A stretch of DNA of 6,144 nucleotides, taken from the NCBI GenBank assembly GCA_027296205.1, contig JAPUJM010000252.1, positions 1 through 6,144 on the forward strand, in the 5' to 3' direction. Every line of letters starts with the position of its first letter. The stretch's first letter is position 1. Below the pieces are notes generated by a model. The model was not told the DNA's origin and ran no database searches. It saw only the letters and a list, made by a program, of their open reading frames with translations. This DNA comes from Actinomycetota bacterium (lineage in GTDB: Bacteria; Actinomycetota; Acidimicrobiia; Spongiisociales; ZC4RG35). This document shows positions 1 through 5,574 of the stretch, piece by piece. A program made the translations under genes and the position numbers.

Positions 1-103
1 AGTGCTCGTGTTGCCTTCGATGCTGGTTCTTTGGGATCGCTGGCATGCCAGACGAGACCTCTCGTCCACTGCCGCCGAGCTGGACCAATCCGCTCGCGTC
101 TGA
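1..103 (+). CDS. C-terminal end of a membrane protein, possibly RND/MMPL-type transporter (partial)
   Basis: The frame that begins at base 2 is open from the left edge to a TGA at 101-103 and encodes about 33 residues. It starts with a hydrophobic stretch (VLVLPSMLVLWDRW) followed by basic residues (HARRD) and a polar tail. A last transmembrane helix with a basic stop-transfer end and a short cytoplasmic tail would look like this. The pattern L-P-x-L-L-x-L-W-x-R is common at the end of the last helix of RND/MMPL-like transporters, which is why that family is suggested. The other two forward frames here are Arg- or Cys-rich and look non-coding. The fragment is too short to prove a family. Any other polytopic membrane protein remains possible. 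Confidence 0.45.
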   Translation, partial: VLVLPSMLVLWDRWHARRDLSSTAAELDQSARV

Positions 104-211
104 TCGAGAACCTCGACAGAGCCAGAGCGTTTCTTCGATGCAGCAAATTGGGTCTGTGGAATCCCTCTAATCCGCGGGCAGAGCGACCAGAATTGAGGTG
201 CGGGCTCGACG

Positions 212-1213
212 ATGCCCGCTTCTCTCATGGATGCATCACGGATAGCCAAAGAAGCCTCACATCTGCTGCCGCTGGCAAATCGCGTCCTCACCAGGTATTC
301 GTTCCTCGCTCGCGAGGTGGAGCATCTGGCCACGCACTCCAACGTCATGTATCGCGTGATCACCGAGAATGGTGAGCAGCTTGTTCTTCGGGTCGGCAAT
401 CCCCACGCCAATACCCGATCCAACATCGATTTCGAGGTGGCCTGGATCGACAGTCTCAACAGGGAGACGTCGCTCGACGTGGTGACCCCGATCCGGACCG
501 CGGAGGGTGGGCTGATCGTGGACGAGTTCGACGCCGAGCTCGGGAAGGAGAGACCGTGCGTTCTCTTCACATGGGTCCCCGGCGCCCCTTTGGGAGAAGG
601 TGCCGGGGTATTCGGGCACCGATTGTGGGGTCAGATGTCGGCGTCGTTGTCAAAGCACGGGAAGACGTGGGAGCCGCCGTTGGTGGGTCAGATGCGAAAA
701 TGGGACCGGATCTTCTACTACGGCGCCGAAACGGATCCCGTGATCATCAACGACCCACTCTATGGGCACCTTTTCGAGGCGCCACGCCGCGGTCTTCTCA
801 AGAAGGCGGGGAAGATCGCAGAAAGGGTCATCAAGGAGTCATGGGCAGATGGCGGTGCCCAGGTGGTTCACGGCGACCTTCATGAGTGGAATGTGCACGT
901 CGCCGGGAGTCGGTTGCATGCGTTCGACTTCGAAGACGTGATGGTTGCCCTCCCGGCTCAGGATGTGGCGATCAGCCTCTATCACTCGAGGGACTCTGAT
1001 CAGCGAGACGACCTCCGAAAGGCCTTTCGCAATGGCTACGAGGAAGTTGCCGACTGGCCGATCGCCGACGAGAGTCAGCTCGATGGTTTTCATGCGGCCC
1101 GACAGATAATGCTGATGAATTACGCAGCGCGCACTCTCCCGATAAGCGAGGCCGTCGAGTATCTCGATCACGTGACTCCCTGGCTCCAGACCTACGCGGC
1201 TCGATACAGCTGA
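212..1213 (+). CDS. aminoglycoside phosphotransferase (APH)-fold kinase, substrate unknown
   Basis: This 333-residue soluble protein has the APH/choline-kinase fold, which transfers the gamma-phosphate of ATP to a small-molecule hydroxyl. The catalytic loop is HGDLHEWN at residues 220-227, with catalytic Asp222 and metal-binding Asn227. The DFED motif at 239-242 supplies the second metal-binding Asp239 and matches the kinase DFG position. The N-lobe contains the strand LVLRVG (57-62), typical of the family, with Arg where protein kinases have the ATP-binding Lys. WVPG at 121-124 lies in the hinge region. The ATG at 212 is preceded by GAGGTG at 195-200 (11-base spacing). A second in-frame ATG at 227 has no such site. 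The phosphoribosyltransferase gene starts 3 bases after the stop, so the two are likely one transcript. Families with this fold phosphorylate homoserine, choline, sugars or antibiotics. Nothing here identifies the substrate, and a resistance role should not be assumed. Confidence 0.9.
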   Translation: MPASLMDASRIAKEASHLLPLANRVLTRYSFLAREVEHLATHSNVMYRVITENGEQLVLRVGNPHANTRSNIDFEVAWIDSLNRETSLDVVTPIRTAEGGLIVDEFDAELGKERPCVLFTWVPGAPLGEGAGVFGHRLWGQMSASLSKHGKTWEPPLVGQMRKWDRIFYYGAETDPVIINDPLYGHLFEAPRRGLLKKAGKIAERVIKESWADGGAQVVHGDLHEWNVHVAGSRLHAFDFEDVMVALPAQDVAISLYHSRDSDQRDDLRKAFRNGYEEVADWPIADESQLDGFHAARQIMLMNYAARTLPISEAVEYLDHVTPWLQTYAARYS

Positions 1214-1216
1214 ACT

Positions 1217-1855
1217 ATGCGTTTCGCCGACCGCCGCACGGCCGGGGAAGCCTTGGGTGAGGCAGTAGTCGAACTGGCGCCTCCGGATCCTCTTGTCCTC
1301 GCCCTGCCTCGAGGGGGCGTCCCCGTGGGCTACGAGGTCGCTCTGGCCCTTGGGTGTGACCTTGATGTTCTCGTCGTGAGGAAACTCGGTGTCCCGTTCC
1401 AGCCCGAGTTGGCCATGGGCGCAGTGGCGGAAGGTGACGTCGTCATTCGCAACGACGAGATGCTGTCTGTCGCCGCCATAGACGAGGAGGCGTTTCGCCG
1501 TGTCGAGGCGGCAGAGCGTCGGGAGCTGGAGCGTCGACTGTCTTCGTATCGACAGGTCGCCGAGGCGATTGATCCGGCGGGGCGGACGGCTGTCGTTGTC
1601 GATGACGGTCTGGCGACCGGCTCGACGGCAATGGCCGGGGTGGCCGTGCTACGTGCGAGGGATGCGGCGGAGGTCTGGGTAGCAGTGCCGGTCGCTCCCC
1701 GCGACACCACTCAGATGCTGGAAAGGCAGGCCGATCGTGTCGTTGTTCTCAGTTTGCCGAGGTATTTCGGAGCGGTCGGCGCGTGGTATCGGGACTTCGG
1801 CCAAACGACCGATGAAGAGGTCCGGGCCTTGCTCGCCGAGTCACGGCTACCGTGA
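1217..1855 (+). CDS. predicted type I phosphoribosyltransferase (COG1926-like)
   Basis: This 212-residue protein has a type I phosphoribosyltransferase fold. The PRPP-binding loop is VVVDDGLATGSTA at residues 126-138, with the paired acidic residues (Asp129-Asp130) followed by the Thr-Gly-Ser-Thr phosphate loop. The N-terminal part carries LALPRGGVPVGYEVA (28-42) and VRKLGVPFQPELAMGA (54-69). The C-terminus has FGAVGAWYRDF (184-194). These are hallmarks of the stand-alone 'predicted phosphoribosyltransferase' group, which is distinct from the named purine and pyrimidine enzymes and has no agreed substrate. The ATG at 1217 lies 3 bases after the kinase stop and has no strong ribosome binding site, which fits translational coupling. 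Length is normal and no catalytic residue appears to be missing. A nucleobase-salvage or ribosylation role would follow from the fold but is inference. Confidence 0.9.
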   Translation: MRFADRRTAGEALGEAVVELAPPDPLVLALPRGGVPVGYEVALALGCDLDVLVVRKLGVPFQPELAMGAVAEGDVVIRNDEMLSVAAIDEEAFRRVEAAERRELERRLSSYRQVAEAIDPAGRTAVVVDDGLATGSTAMAGVAVLRARDAAEVWVAVPVAPRDTTQMLERQADRVVVLSLPRYFGAVGAWYRDFGQTTDEEVRALLAESRLP

Positions 1856-1867
1856 TCCGTCTTCGGT

Positions 1868-1929
1868 TAGTGTCCCGAGTCCCAAATCATGCACAGAATC
1901 TCAGCACGAACTTACGCCCCAGGACACTA
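1868..1929. repeat. TA-ended inverted repeat in the spacer before the DUF3237 gene
   Basis: TAGTGTCC at 1868-1875 is the exact reverse complement of GGACACTA at 1922-1929, giving 8-base perfect arms around 46 bases. The element occupies most of the 87-base gap between the phosphoribosyltransferase and DUF3237 genes and contains no reading frame of note. The interior pairs only poorly, and no T-run follows, so it is not a standard intrinsic terminator. Because both arms end in TA, the layout also fits a tiny non-autonomous element with 6-base terminal repeats and a TA target duplication. Alternatives are an operator or an RNA hairpin in the DUF3237 leader. Only one copy is present in the window. 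Confidence 0.4.
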
Positions 1930-1942
1930 GAGAGGATCAATC

Positions 1943-2350
1943 ATGCCCTCGCTAGAGGAGTTCTGCACCATCGAGGCCGAGCTGAGGATGAATGTCATCG
2001 GTGAGACACCCGGCGGAATGAGAATCGACTTTCCGTTCGAGGGATCGGCCACCGGGCCCCATTGGGAAGGTGAGCGCCCGGTCAGCGGGGTGGACTACGT
2101 CACTGTCCGCTCCGATGGGAATATGGCTCTGGACATCCATGCCGTGATCGGCGAGAAGCGAGAGGCCGTCTCCTATCGAGGCAAGGGTGTCTCCATCGTC
2201 AACCCCGATCGGTCGGCGAGCCCGAAGGAACTCATCACGTTCGAGACCGGCAATGAGGATTTGGCCTGGCTGAACAACGAGATCGGGGTTGGCTTCGGCC
2301 ACGGCGAAGACAACAAGATCACCGTCAGGGTCTATCTGGTCAAACCCTGA
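1943..2350 (+). CDS. DUF3237 family protein
   Basis: This 135-residue soluble protein has no signal peptide or membrane segment. It matches the DUF3237 pattern: GETPGGMRIDFPFEG at residues 20-34, a GPHWEGE segment (38-44), the VRSDGNMALDIHAVI strand pair (55-69), and the closing FETGNEDLAWLNN (100-112) before a final beta strand ending VRVYLV. The family is predicted to be a small all-beta barrel and its biochemical role is not established. The ATG at 1943 is well placed behind AGAGGA at 1931-1936 (6-base spacing). It has its own leader, set apart from the upstream pair by the inverted repeat, so it may be transcribed separately. It converges on the crotonase gene with a 75-base gap. Family assignment rests on recalled pattern only. 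Confidence 0.8.
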   Translation: MPSLEEFCTIEAELRMNVIGETPGGMRIDFPFEGSATGPHWEGERPVSGVDYVTVRSDGNMALDIHAVIGEKREAVSYRGKGVSIVNPDRSASPKELITFETGNEDLAWLNNEIGVGFGHGEDNKITVRVYLVKP

Positions 2351-2401
2351 GCCGGCGTTCCCGATGCATGGCGCGTCGCATGTGATCGTTGAGTCGCGCG
2401 G

Positions 2402-2417
2402 AAAGCGCCAAAGCGCC
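2402..2417. repeat. two tandem copies of AAAGCGCC between convergent genes
   Basis: AAAGCGCC occurs twice head-to-tail at 2402-2409 and 2410-2417, in the 75-base gap between the convergent DUF3237 and crotonase genes. GGCGC at 2370-2374 could pair with either copy to make a weak stem. No T-run follows on either strand, so I do not call a terminator. This may be replication slippage with no function. Confidence 0.35.
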
Positions 2418-2425
2418 TAGACGGG

Positions 2426-3205
2426 TTACCCGGTGTTGCGGAAGTCGGGCTTTCTCTTCTCCAGGAACGCCGCAACACCTTCACGATGCTCGGAGGTCTT
2501 GCCGAGACGGCCTTGTTCCACCTGCTCCGCTTCCAGGGCCTCTCCGAAGGACAACGCGGCCGCGTCGCGGATGAGCCGTCGGGTGGTGACCAGGGAGTCC
2601 GGAACCATGGCGGCCAGTGTGGCGGCTAGCTCGACTGCCCTGACGACGACCTCTCCATCCGGGACCACCTCGACGCAGAGACCGAGAGACCGGGCTTCCT
2701 CCGCATTGACCCGCTTGTTGGTCATCGTCAGCTCGATCGCCTTGGACACACCCACGTGGCGGGGAAGCCACCACGTGGTCCCGGAATCCGGGACGAGGCC
2801 GATCGCGGTGAAGGAGGAAGTCAGGAATGCTGATTCGGCCATGATCCGCATGTCGCAGCCGAGCGCGATGCCCAGCCCGGCGCCGGCGGCCACACCGTTG
2901 ACTGCCGCCACGGTCGGGACCTTGGAGTTCGCCAGTGCATTGACCATCGGGTGGAACACGTCGTTGAGCAGGCCGGCCAGGTCGGGGCCACCGGTCTCGT
3001 AGTCACCCATCAGTTGGGAAAGGTCGGCTCCCGAGCAGAAAGCCTTGCCTTTCCCGGTGAGCACGACTGCCCGCGCCTCCCCTCCGGCCTTGTCGAGAGC
3101 ATCGACCGTTCCGGCCGCCAATCCGGCGTCGAGGGCGTTGAATCGATCCGGGCGGTTGAGTGTGATGACGGCCACATCGCCGTCGAGTCGGTAATCGATG
3201 TTCAT
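2426..3205 (-). CDS. enoyl-CoA hydratase/isomerase (crotonase fold), PaaG-like
   Basis: This 259-residue crotonase-superfamily enzyme is of normal length and cytoplasmic, and acts on CoA thioesters. The oxyanion hole is formed by AFCSGADL (55-62) and GVAAGAGLG (104-112). The acidic residue in the GCDM segment is Asp118, where enoyl-CoA hydratases have the first catalytic Glu. The position of the second hydratase Glu, before IGLVPDSG (135-142), appears to be Phe132. A single Asp with FTAIGLVPDSGTTWWLPR is the pattern of PaaG, the ring-epoxide/oxepin isomerase of phenylacetate degradation, and of related delta3-delta2-enoyl-CoA isomerases. The C-terminus (REGVAAFLEKRKPDF) is also PaaG-like. The ATG at 3203-3205 has AAAGGA at 3211-3216 as ribosome binding site. 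No other paa genes are in view, so an isomerase role is more secure than a phenylacetate role. Confidence 0.9.
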   Translation of the reverse strand: MNIDYRLDGDVAVITLNRPDRFNALDAGLAAGTVDALDKAGGEARAVVLTGKGKAFCSGADLSQLMGDYETGGPDLAGLLNDVFHPMVNALANSKVPTVAAVNGVAAGAGLGIALGCDMRIMAESAFLTSSFTAIGLVPDSGTTWWLPRHVGVSKAIELTMTNKRVNAEEARSLGLCVEVVPDGEVVVRAVELAATLAAMVPDSLVTTRRLIRDAAALSFGEALEAEQVEQGRLGKTSEHREGVAAFLEKRKPDFRNTG

Positions 3206-3331
3206 GGTCTTCCTTTAGATCGCGAATCGTAAAGCATGGAAAAGCCCATTGCCGTTGGGTATTTGTCCTATCGTGCTAGCCATCGTCGCAGCAAACAACG
3301 CCGCGAACTCATCAACCCACAAGGAGGGGCT
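3206..3331. promoter_or_regulatory. divergent intergenic region with weak promoter candidates for crotonase and HU
   Basis: This 126-base spacer separates the minus-strand crotonase from plus-strand HU, so it must carry signals for both. On the minus strand, TACGAT (3226-3231) fits the TAnnnT -10 consensus and would give a leader of about 13 bases that still holds the AAAGGA site. On the plus strand, TATCGT (3269-3274) fits the same consensus with TTGCCG (3249-3254) upstream, but the 14-base spacing is short. That start would leave a leader of about 50 bases. Neither has a good -35 box, so both are tentative. Confidence 0.3.
3321..3329 (+). promoter_or_regulatory. ribosome binding site that fixes the HU start
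   Basis: AAGGAGGGG sits just upstream of the GTG at 3332, with GGAGG ending 4 bases before it. This is the strongest Shine-Dalgarno match in the window. It supports the GTG as the start over the in-frame ATG at 3236, which has no comparable site and would add 32 non-conserved residues. Confidence 0.75.
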
Positions 3332-3625
3332 GTGAACAAGTCCGAGATGGCGGACAAGCTGGCCGGCAAGGCCGATGTCTCCAAGGCCAAGGCCGTCGAG
3401 ATCATCGACGTTATTTTCTCAACCAAGGACGGAGAGGGGATAATCGCAATCGAGCTGGATGCGGGGGGCAAGGTGAATATCACCGGCTTTGGCAACTTCA
3501 GCACCAAGCATCGCGCAGCGCGCATGGGTCGCAACCCCGCTACGAGCCAACCGATCCATATTCCGGCCAAGGACTACGCACACTTCAGCGCCGCCAAGGG
3601 CCTGAAGGACCGCGTAGCCCGCTAA
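3332..3625 (+). CDS. HU-family nucleoid-associated DNA-binding protein
   Basis: This 97-residue histone-like protein forms dimers that bind and bend DNA. From the GTG start it reads NKSEMADKLAGKADVSK, the usual HU N-terminus. The core is VNITGFGNFSTKHRAARMGRNP (48-69), matching the HU/IHF signature. Pro69 in the RNP tip of the beta arm is the residue that intercalates in DNA. It ends IPAKDYAHFSAAKGLKDRV, the normal C-terminal helix region. Compared with Escherichia coli HU (90 residues), GFG lies at 52-54 and not 46-48. About six extra residues (around STKDGEG, 30-36) therefore interrupt the second helix. There is no Lys/Ala-rich tail as in mycobacterial HupB. The start is set by AAGGAGGGG, and the gene is closed by a strong terminator, so it is a single-gene transcript, probably highly expressed. 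Confidence 0.93.
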   Translation: MNKSEMADKLAGKADVSKAKAVEIIDVIFSTKDGEGIIAIELDAGGKVNITGFGNFSTKHRAARMGRNPATSQPIHIPAKDYAHFSAAKGLKDRVAR

Positions 3626-3645
3626 AAGCCCTGCATACCGGGATT

Positions 3646-3676
3646 GGCGACGGGTCTTCATGACCCGTCGCCTTTT
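3646..3676 (+). terminator. intrinsic terminator after HU
   Basis: A perfect 11-base stem, GGCGACGGGTC (3646-3656) with GACCCGTCGCC (3662-3672), closes a 5-base loop (TTCAT) and is followed by TTTT at 3673-3676. It begins 21 bases after the HU stop codon. The T-run is short but the stem is GC-rich and uninterrupted. It should separate HU from the downstream GDPD gene set. Confidence 0.88.
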
Positions 3677-3723
3677 CCTGCCCGGATCCGAGAGCGCCGA
3701 CAGGAACAATCCGATCCGGCCGT

Positions 3724-3729
3724 TACCGT
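3724..3729 (+). promoter_or_regulatory. possible -10 element for a leaderless GDPD transcript
   Basis: TACCGT fits the actinobacterial TAnnnT -10 pattern and ends 9 bases before the GDPD ATG at 3739. That ATG has no recognisable Shine-Dalgarno sequence. Together these suggest transcription may begin at or very near the start codon, as is common in actinobacteria. No convincing -35 box is seen, so this is weak. Confidence 0.25.
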
Positions 3730-3738
3730 GACGCGGCA

Positions 3739-4536
3739 ATGACCCTCGATCCACAGAGGTGGCCCACACCCGTCCCCATTGCCCACCGAGGGAGTCGGCT
3801 TCTGTGGCCCGAGAACACCATGGAGTCCTTCTCCGGCGCCGTCGAGATGGGATACCGCCACATCGAGACGGATCTGCACATCACCGGCGATGGCATACTG
3901 GTCTGCGTGCACGACCACACTGTGGATCGCACCACCGAAGGCTCCGGGGACGTCTCTGCTCACACCTTTGACGAGATCCGAGCCCTCGATGCCGGTTATC
4001 GACACGGAAGTCGCGAAGGCTATACCTTCCGGGGGAAGGGGATCACGATTCCCAGCCTCGAACAGGTCGTCACCGACCTTCCCGATGTTTCCCTGGTGGT
4101 GGATCTCAAGATCGACGGTCTGGCCCGTCCCTTTGCCGACCTCATAGACAGCCTGGGGATCGGTGACAGACTCATCGTCGGCGGGTTCTCGGACGATCGG
4201 ATCAACGAGTTTCGGGAGATAACCGGCGGGCGTGTCCCCACCTCGACGGGGACCGCACTTTCCCGGATATGGGTGCTTGCTTCCCGAGTCGGCCGCGGTG
4301 GTGGTGGTGACGCCAGCGCTTTGCAGCTACCAACACAGATTCGAGGAGTGCGAGTCATCGACGAGAAGTTGTTGCGATCGGCACATGAGGCTGGACTCCA
4401 GGTACACGTCTGGACGGTCAACGATGTCGACGAGATGAGGAGACTGCTCGACCTCGGCGCCGACGGTCTGGTGACCGACCGCCCCGACCTTCTGAAGAGC
4501 CTTCTCGTGGAGCGGGGGGAGTGGATCGATCGATGA
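3739..4536 (+). CDS. cytosolic glycerophosphodiester phosphodiesterase (GDPD/UgpQ-like)
   Basis: This 265-residue enzyme hydrolyses glycerophosphodiesters to glycerol-3-phosphate and an alcohol. The TIM-barrel GDPD motifs are all present in order: AHRG (15-18, His16 and Arg17), PENT (24-27), HIETDLH (41-47, metal ligands Glu43 and Asp45), VHDHTVDRTT (57-66, catalytic His58), VDLKID (121-126) in place of the usual metal-ligand segment, and the closing VWTVN (224-228) and GADGLVTDRPDLL (240-252). There is no signal peptide, so it should act in the cytoplasm on imported or internally released lipid head-group diesters. A glycine run (RVGRGGGGD, 183-191), encoded by four GGT repeats, lies in a loop. 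The start lacks a ribosome binding site. Its TGA overlaps the next gene's ATG (ATGA), so it heads a three-gene unit downstream of the HU terminator. Confidence 0.93.
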   Translation: MTLDPQRWPTPVPIAHRGSRLLWPENTMESFSGAVEMGYRHIETDLHITGDGILVCVHDHTVDRTTEGSGDVSAHTFDEIRALDAGYRHGSREGYTFRGKGITIPSLEQVVTDLPDVSLVVDLKIDGLARPFADLIDSLGIGDRLIVGGFSDDRINEFREITGGRVPTSTGTALSRIWVLASRVGRGGGGDASALQLPTQIRGVRVIDEKLLRSAHEAGLQVHVWTVNDVDEMRRLLDLGADGLVTDRPDLLKSLLVERGEWIDR

Positions 4537-5042
4537 AGTTGGTGTATCTGGCCCTTGTCGTCGCCGTCGAACTCGGAGGGGCGTTCGGAAGTGCGTCTGC
4601 CACGGTCGAGTCTCTCGAGGACACGGTGATGCTGGTTGACATCGAAGTCGAGGTGAGTGTGTCGGCTCAGTCAGTCGTCGCTCACCTGACGTTCGATGAT
4701 GATGCGCCGCTGGCTCTGCCGTTGCTCGATCGGGGCGGCGGCGTATTCGGCACTCGCACCGAGCTCGAGCCCAAGAACTACATCGTGATTTTCGAGGCCG
4801 TGGGCGCAGGAGATGCCCTGTCACGGCCCGTTTCGCTGGTCGAGCTCGGAGCCGATCTCACCCCTGACGTCCCTGGGGTGACGCCGGCAACTGAGGGAGA
4901 TGACGGTCTGAGCTCCGTCACGCTGCGATTCGGGTGGCTCGCTCTTGCCCTTGGTGCCGCCTCCTTGTCAGTCTTGGCCTTTTGGGTGCTGGGTGGACGC
5001 GGCAAGTCCGCGGATGCCGACGACTCCACAGAAGAGGAGTGA
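4533..5042 (+). CDS. uncharacterised secreted/type I membrane protein
   Basis: I do not recognise a named family. From the ATG at 4533 the protein has 169 residues. Residues 1-23 resemble a signal peptide ending in ASA, with cleavage likely after Ala23. Residues 24-125 are beta-rich (VDIEVEVSVSAQSVVAHLTF, LPLLDRGGGVFGTRTEL, KNYIVIFEAVG), like a small Ig-like sandwich. A Pro/Thr/acidic linker follows. One helix spans about 133-153, then GRGK and an acidic tail (DADDSTEEE). The expected topology is outside domain, one helix, short cytoplasmic tail. Glu13 inside the hydrophobic core of the signal segment is odd. A GTG at 4521, with GGAG at 4509-4512, would add four residues (VDRS) and more positive charge, and is a real alternative. 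It overlaps GDPD by ATGA and is followed 1 base later by the GNAT gene, so it is co-translated with both. Confidence 0.75.
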   Translation: MKLVYLALVVAVELGGAFGSASATVESLEDTVMLVDIEVEVSVSAQSVVAHLTFDDDAPLALPLLDRGGGVFGTRTELEPKNYIVIFEAVGAGDALSRPVSLVELGADLTPDVPGVTPATEGDDGLSSVTLRFGWLALALGAASLSVLAFWVLGGRGKSADADDSTEEE

Positions 5043-5043
5043 G

Positions 5044-5574
5044 ATGATCCGACCCGCCCGGGTGTCGGACGCCGCTGAACTTGCTTCTCTTCATATCGCC
5101 ACATGGCAGCACACGTATCGGGGCATCTTCCCGGAGAACTTTCTCGCCGGACTGGACGTTGAGTTGCGAACTTCGTGGTTCACTCACCGGATCGAGTCCG
5201 GTTCGATTCTCCTGGTGGCGGAGAACGATGGCGATCCTGCCGGGTTCGCCTTTCTAGGGGAGTCGGTTGATGAGAGCTGGGGGGAGCTCTTTGCTATCTA
5301 TGTCCACCCGGAGGCCTGGGGGAATGGCTATGGCTTTGAGCTCCTGAGCGCGGCCGAGTCCGAGTTCAGCGCGGCAGGCTTTGAGCGCGCCATGCTCTGG
5401 GTCCTCGAGACGAACACCCGGGCGCGGTCGTTCTATGAGAGACAGAGCTGGACCTTGGGCAAGCCGCTGCGGATCGAAGAGATCGGCGGAGTCCAGGTCA
5501 CCGAGGTTCGTTACGAAAGAGTCCTTCAAGGATTTCGGCCACCTTCTCCAGGTCGGCCGGCCGGGTCACCTTGA
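5044..5574 (+). CDS. GNAT family N-acetyltransferase
   Basis: This 176-residue protein has the GNAT fold, which moves an acetyl group from acetyl-CoA to an amine. It starts IRPARVSDAAELASLH, the common first strand and helix, followed by WQHTYRGIFP (21-30), which is frequent in this subgroup. Motif A is ELFAIYVHPEAWGNGYGFELL (81-101), with GNGYG as the acetyl-CoA pyrophosphate loop. LWVLETNTRARSFYERQSW (118-136) is motif B with the usual Asn and Phe-Tyr-Glu. The ATG at 5044 is 1 base after the previous stop and has GAGGAG at 5034-5039. The last core strand (QVTEVRYERVL, 151-161) and a 15-residue Pro-rich tail are encoded over the antisense of ispD. The tail looks non-conserved. The substrate cannot be told from sequence. 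Confidence 0.92.
   Translation: MIRPARVSDAAELASLHIATWQHTYRGIFPENFLAGLDVELRTSWFTHRIESGSILLVAENDGDPAGFAFLGESVDESWGELFAIYVHPEAWGNGYGFELLSAAESEFSAAGFERAMLWVLETNTRARSFYERQSWTLGKPLRIEEIGGVQVTEVRYERVLQGFRPPSPGRPAGSP

Noticed and set aside
31..375. Open forward frame of 114 codons near the left edge
   Set aside because: It overlaps the N-terminal part of the kinase in another frame, is Arg/Ser-rich with no recognisable motif, and starts with TTG without a ribosome binding site.
2351..2425. Bidirectional terminator between the convergent DUF3237 and crotonase genes
   Set aside because: Only short 4-5 base stems can be drawn and no T-run follows on either strand.
2433..3002. Long plus-strand open frame opposite the crotonase
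   Set aside because: It is a Ser/Arg/Thr-rich antisense shadow, typical of high-GC genes, without any family motif.
3215..3234. Possible palindromic operator TTTA-n12-TAAA between crotonase and HU
   Set aside because: Only the outer four bases and the central CG are symmetric, so the inner part does not support a regulator site.
3236..3331. N-terminal extension of HU from the ATG at 3236
   Set aside because: The 32 added residues match nothing in HU, the ATG lacks a ribosome binding site, and the GTG at 3332 has a very strong one and begins the conserved HU N-terminus.
4297..4308. Four GGT repeats in the GDPD gene as a phase-variable tract
   Set aside because: The repeat unit is three bases, so slippage would not shift the frame. 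It only changes a glycine loop.
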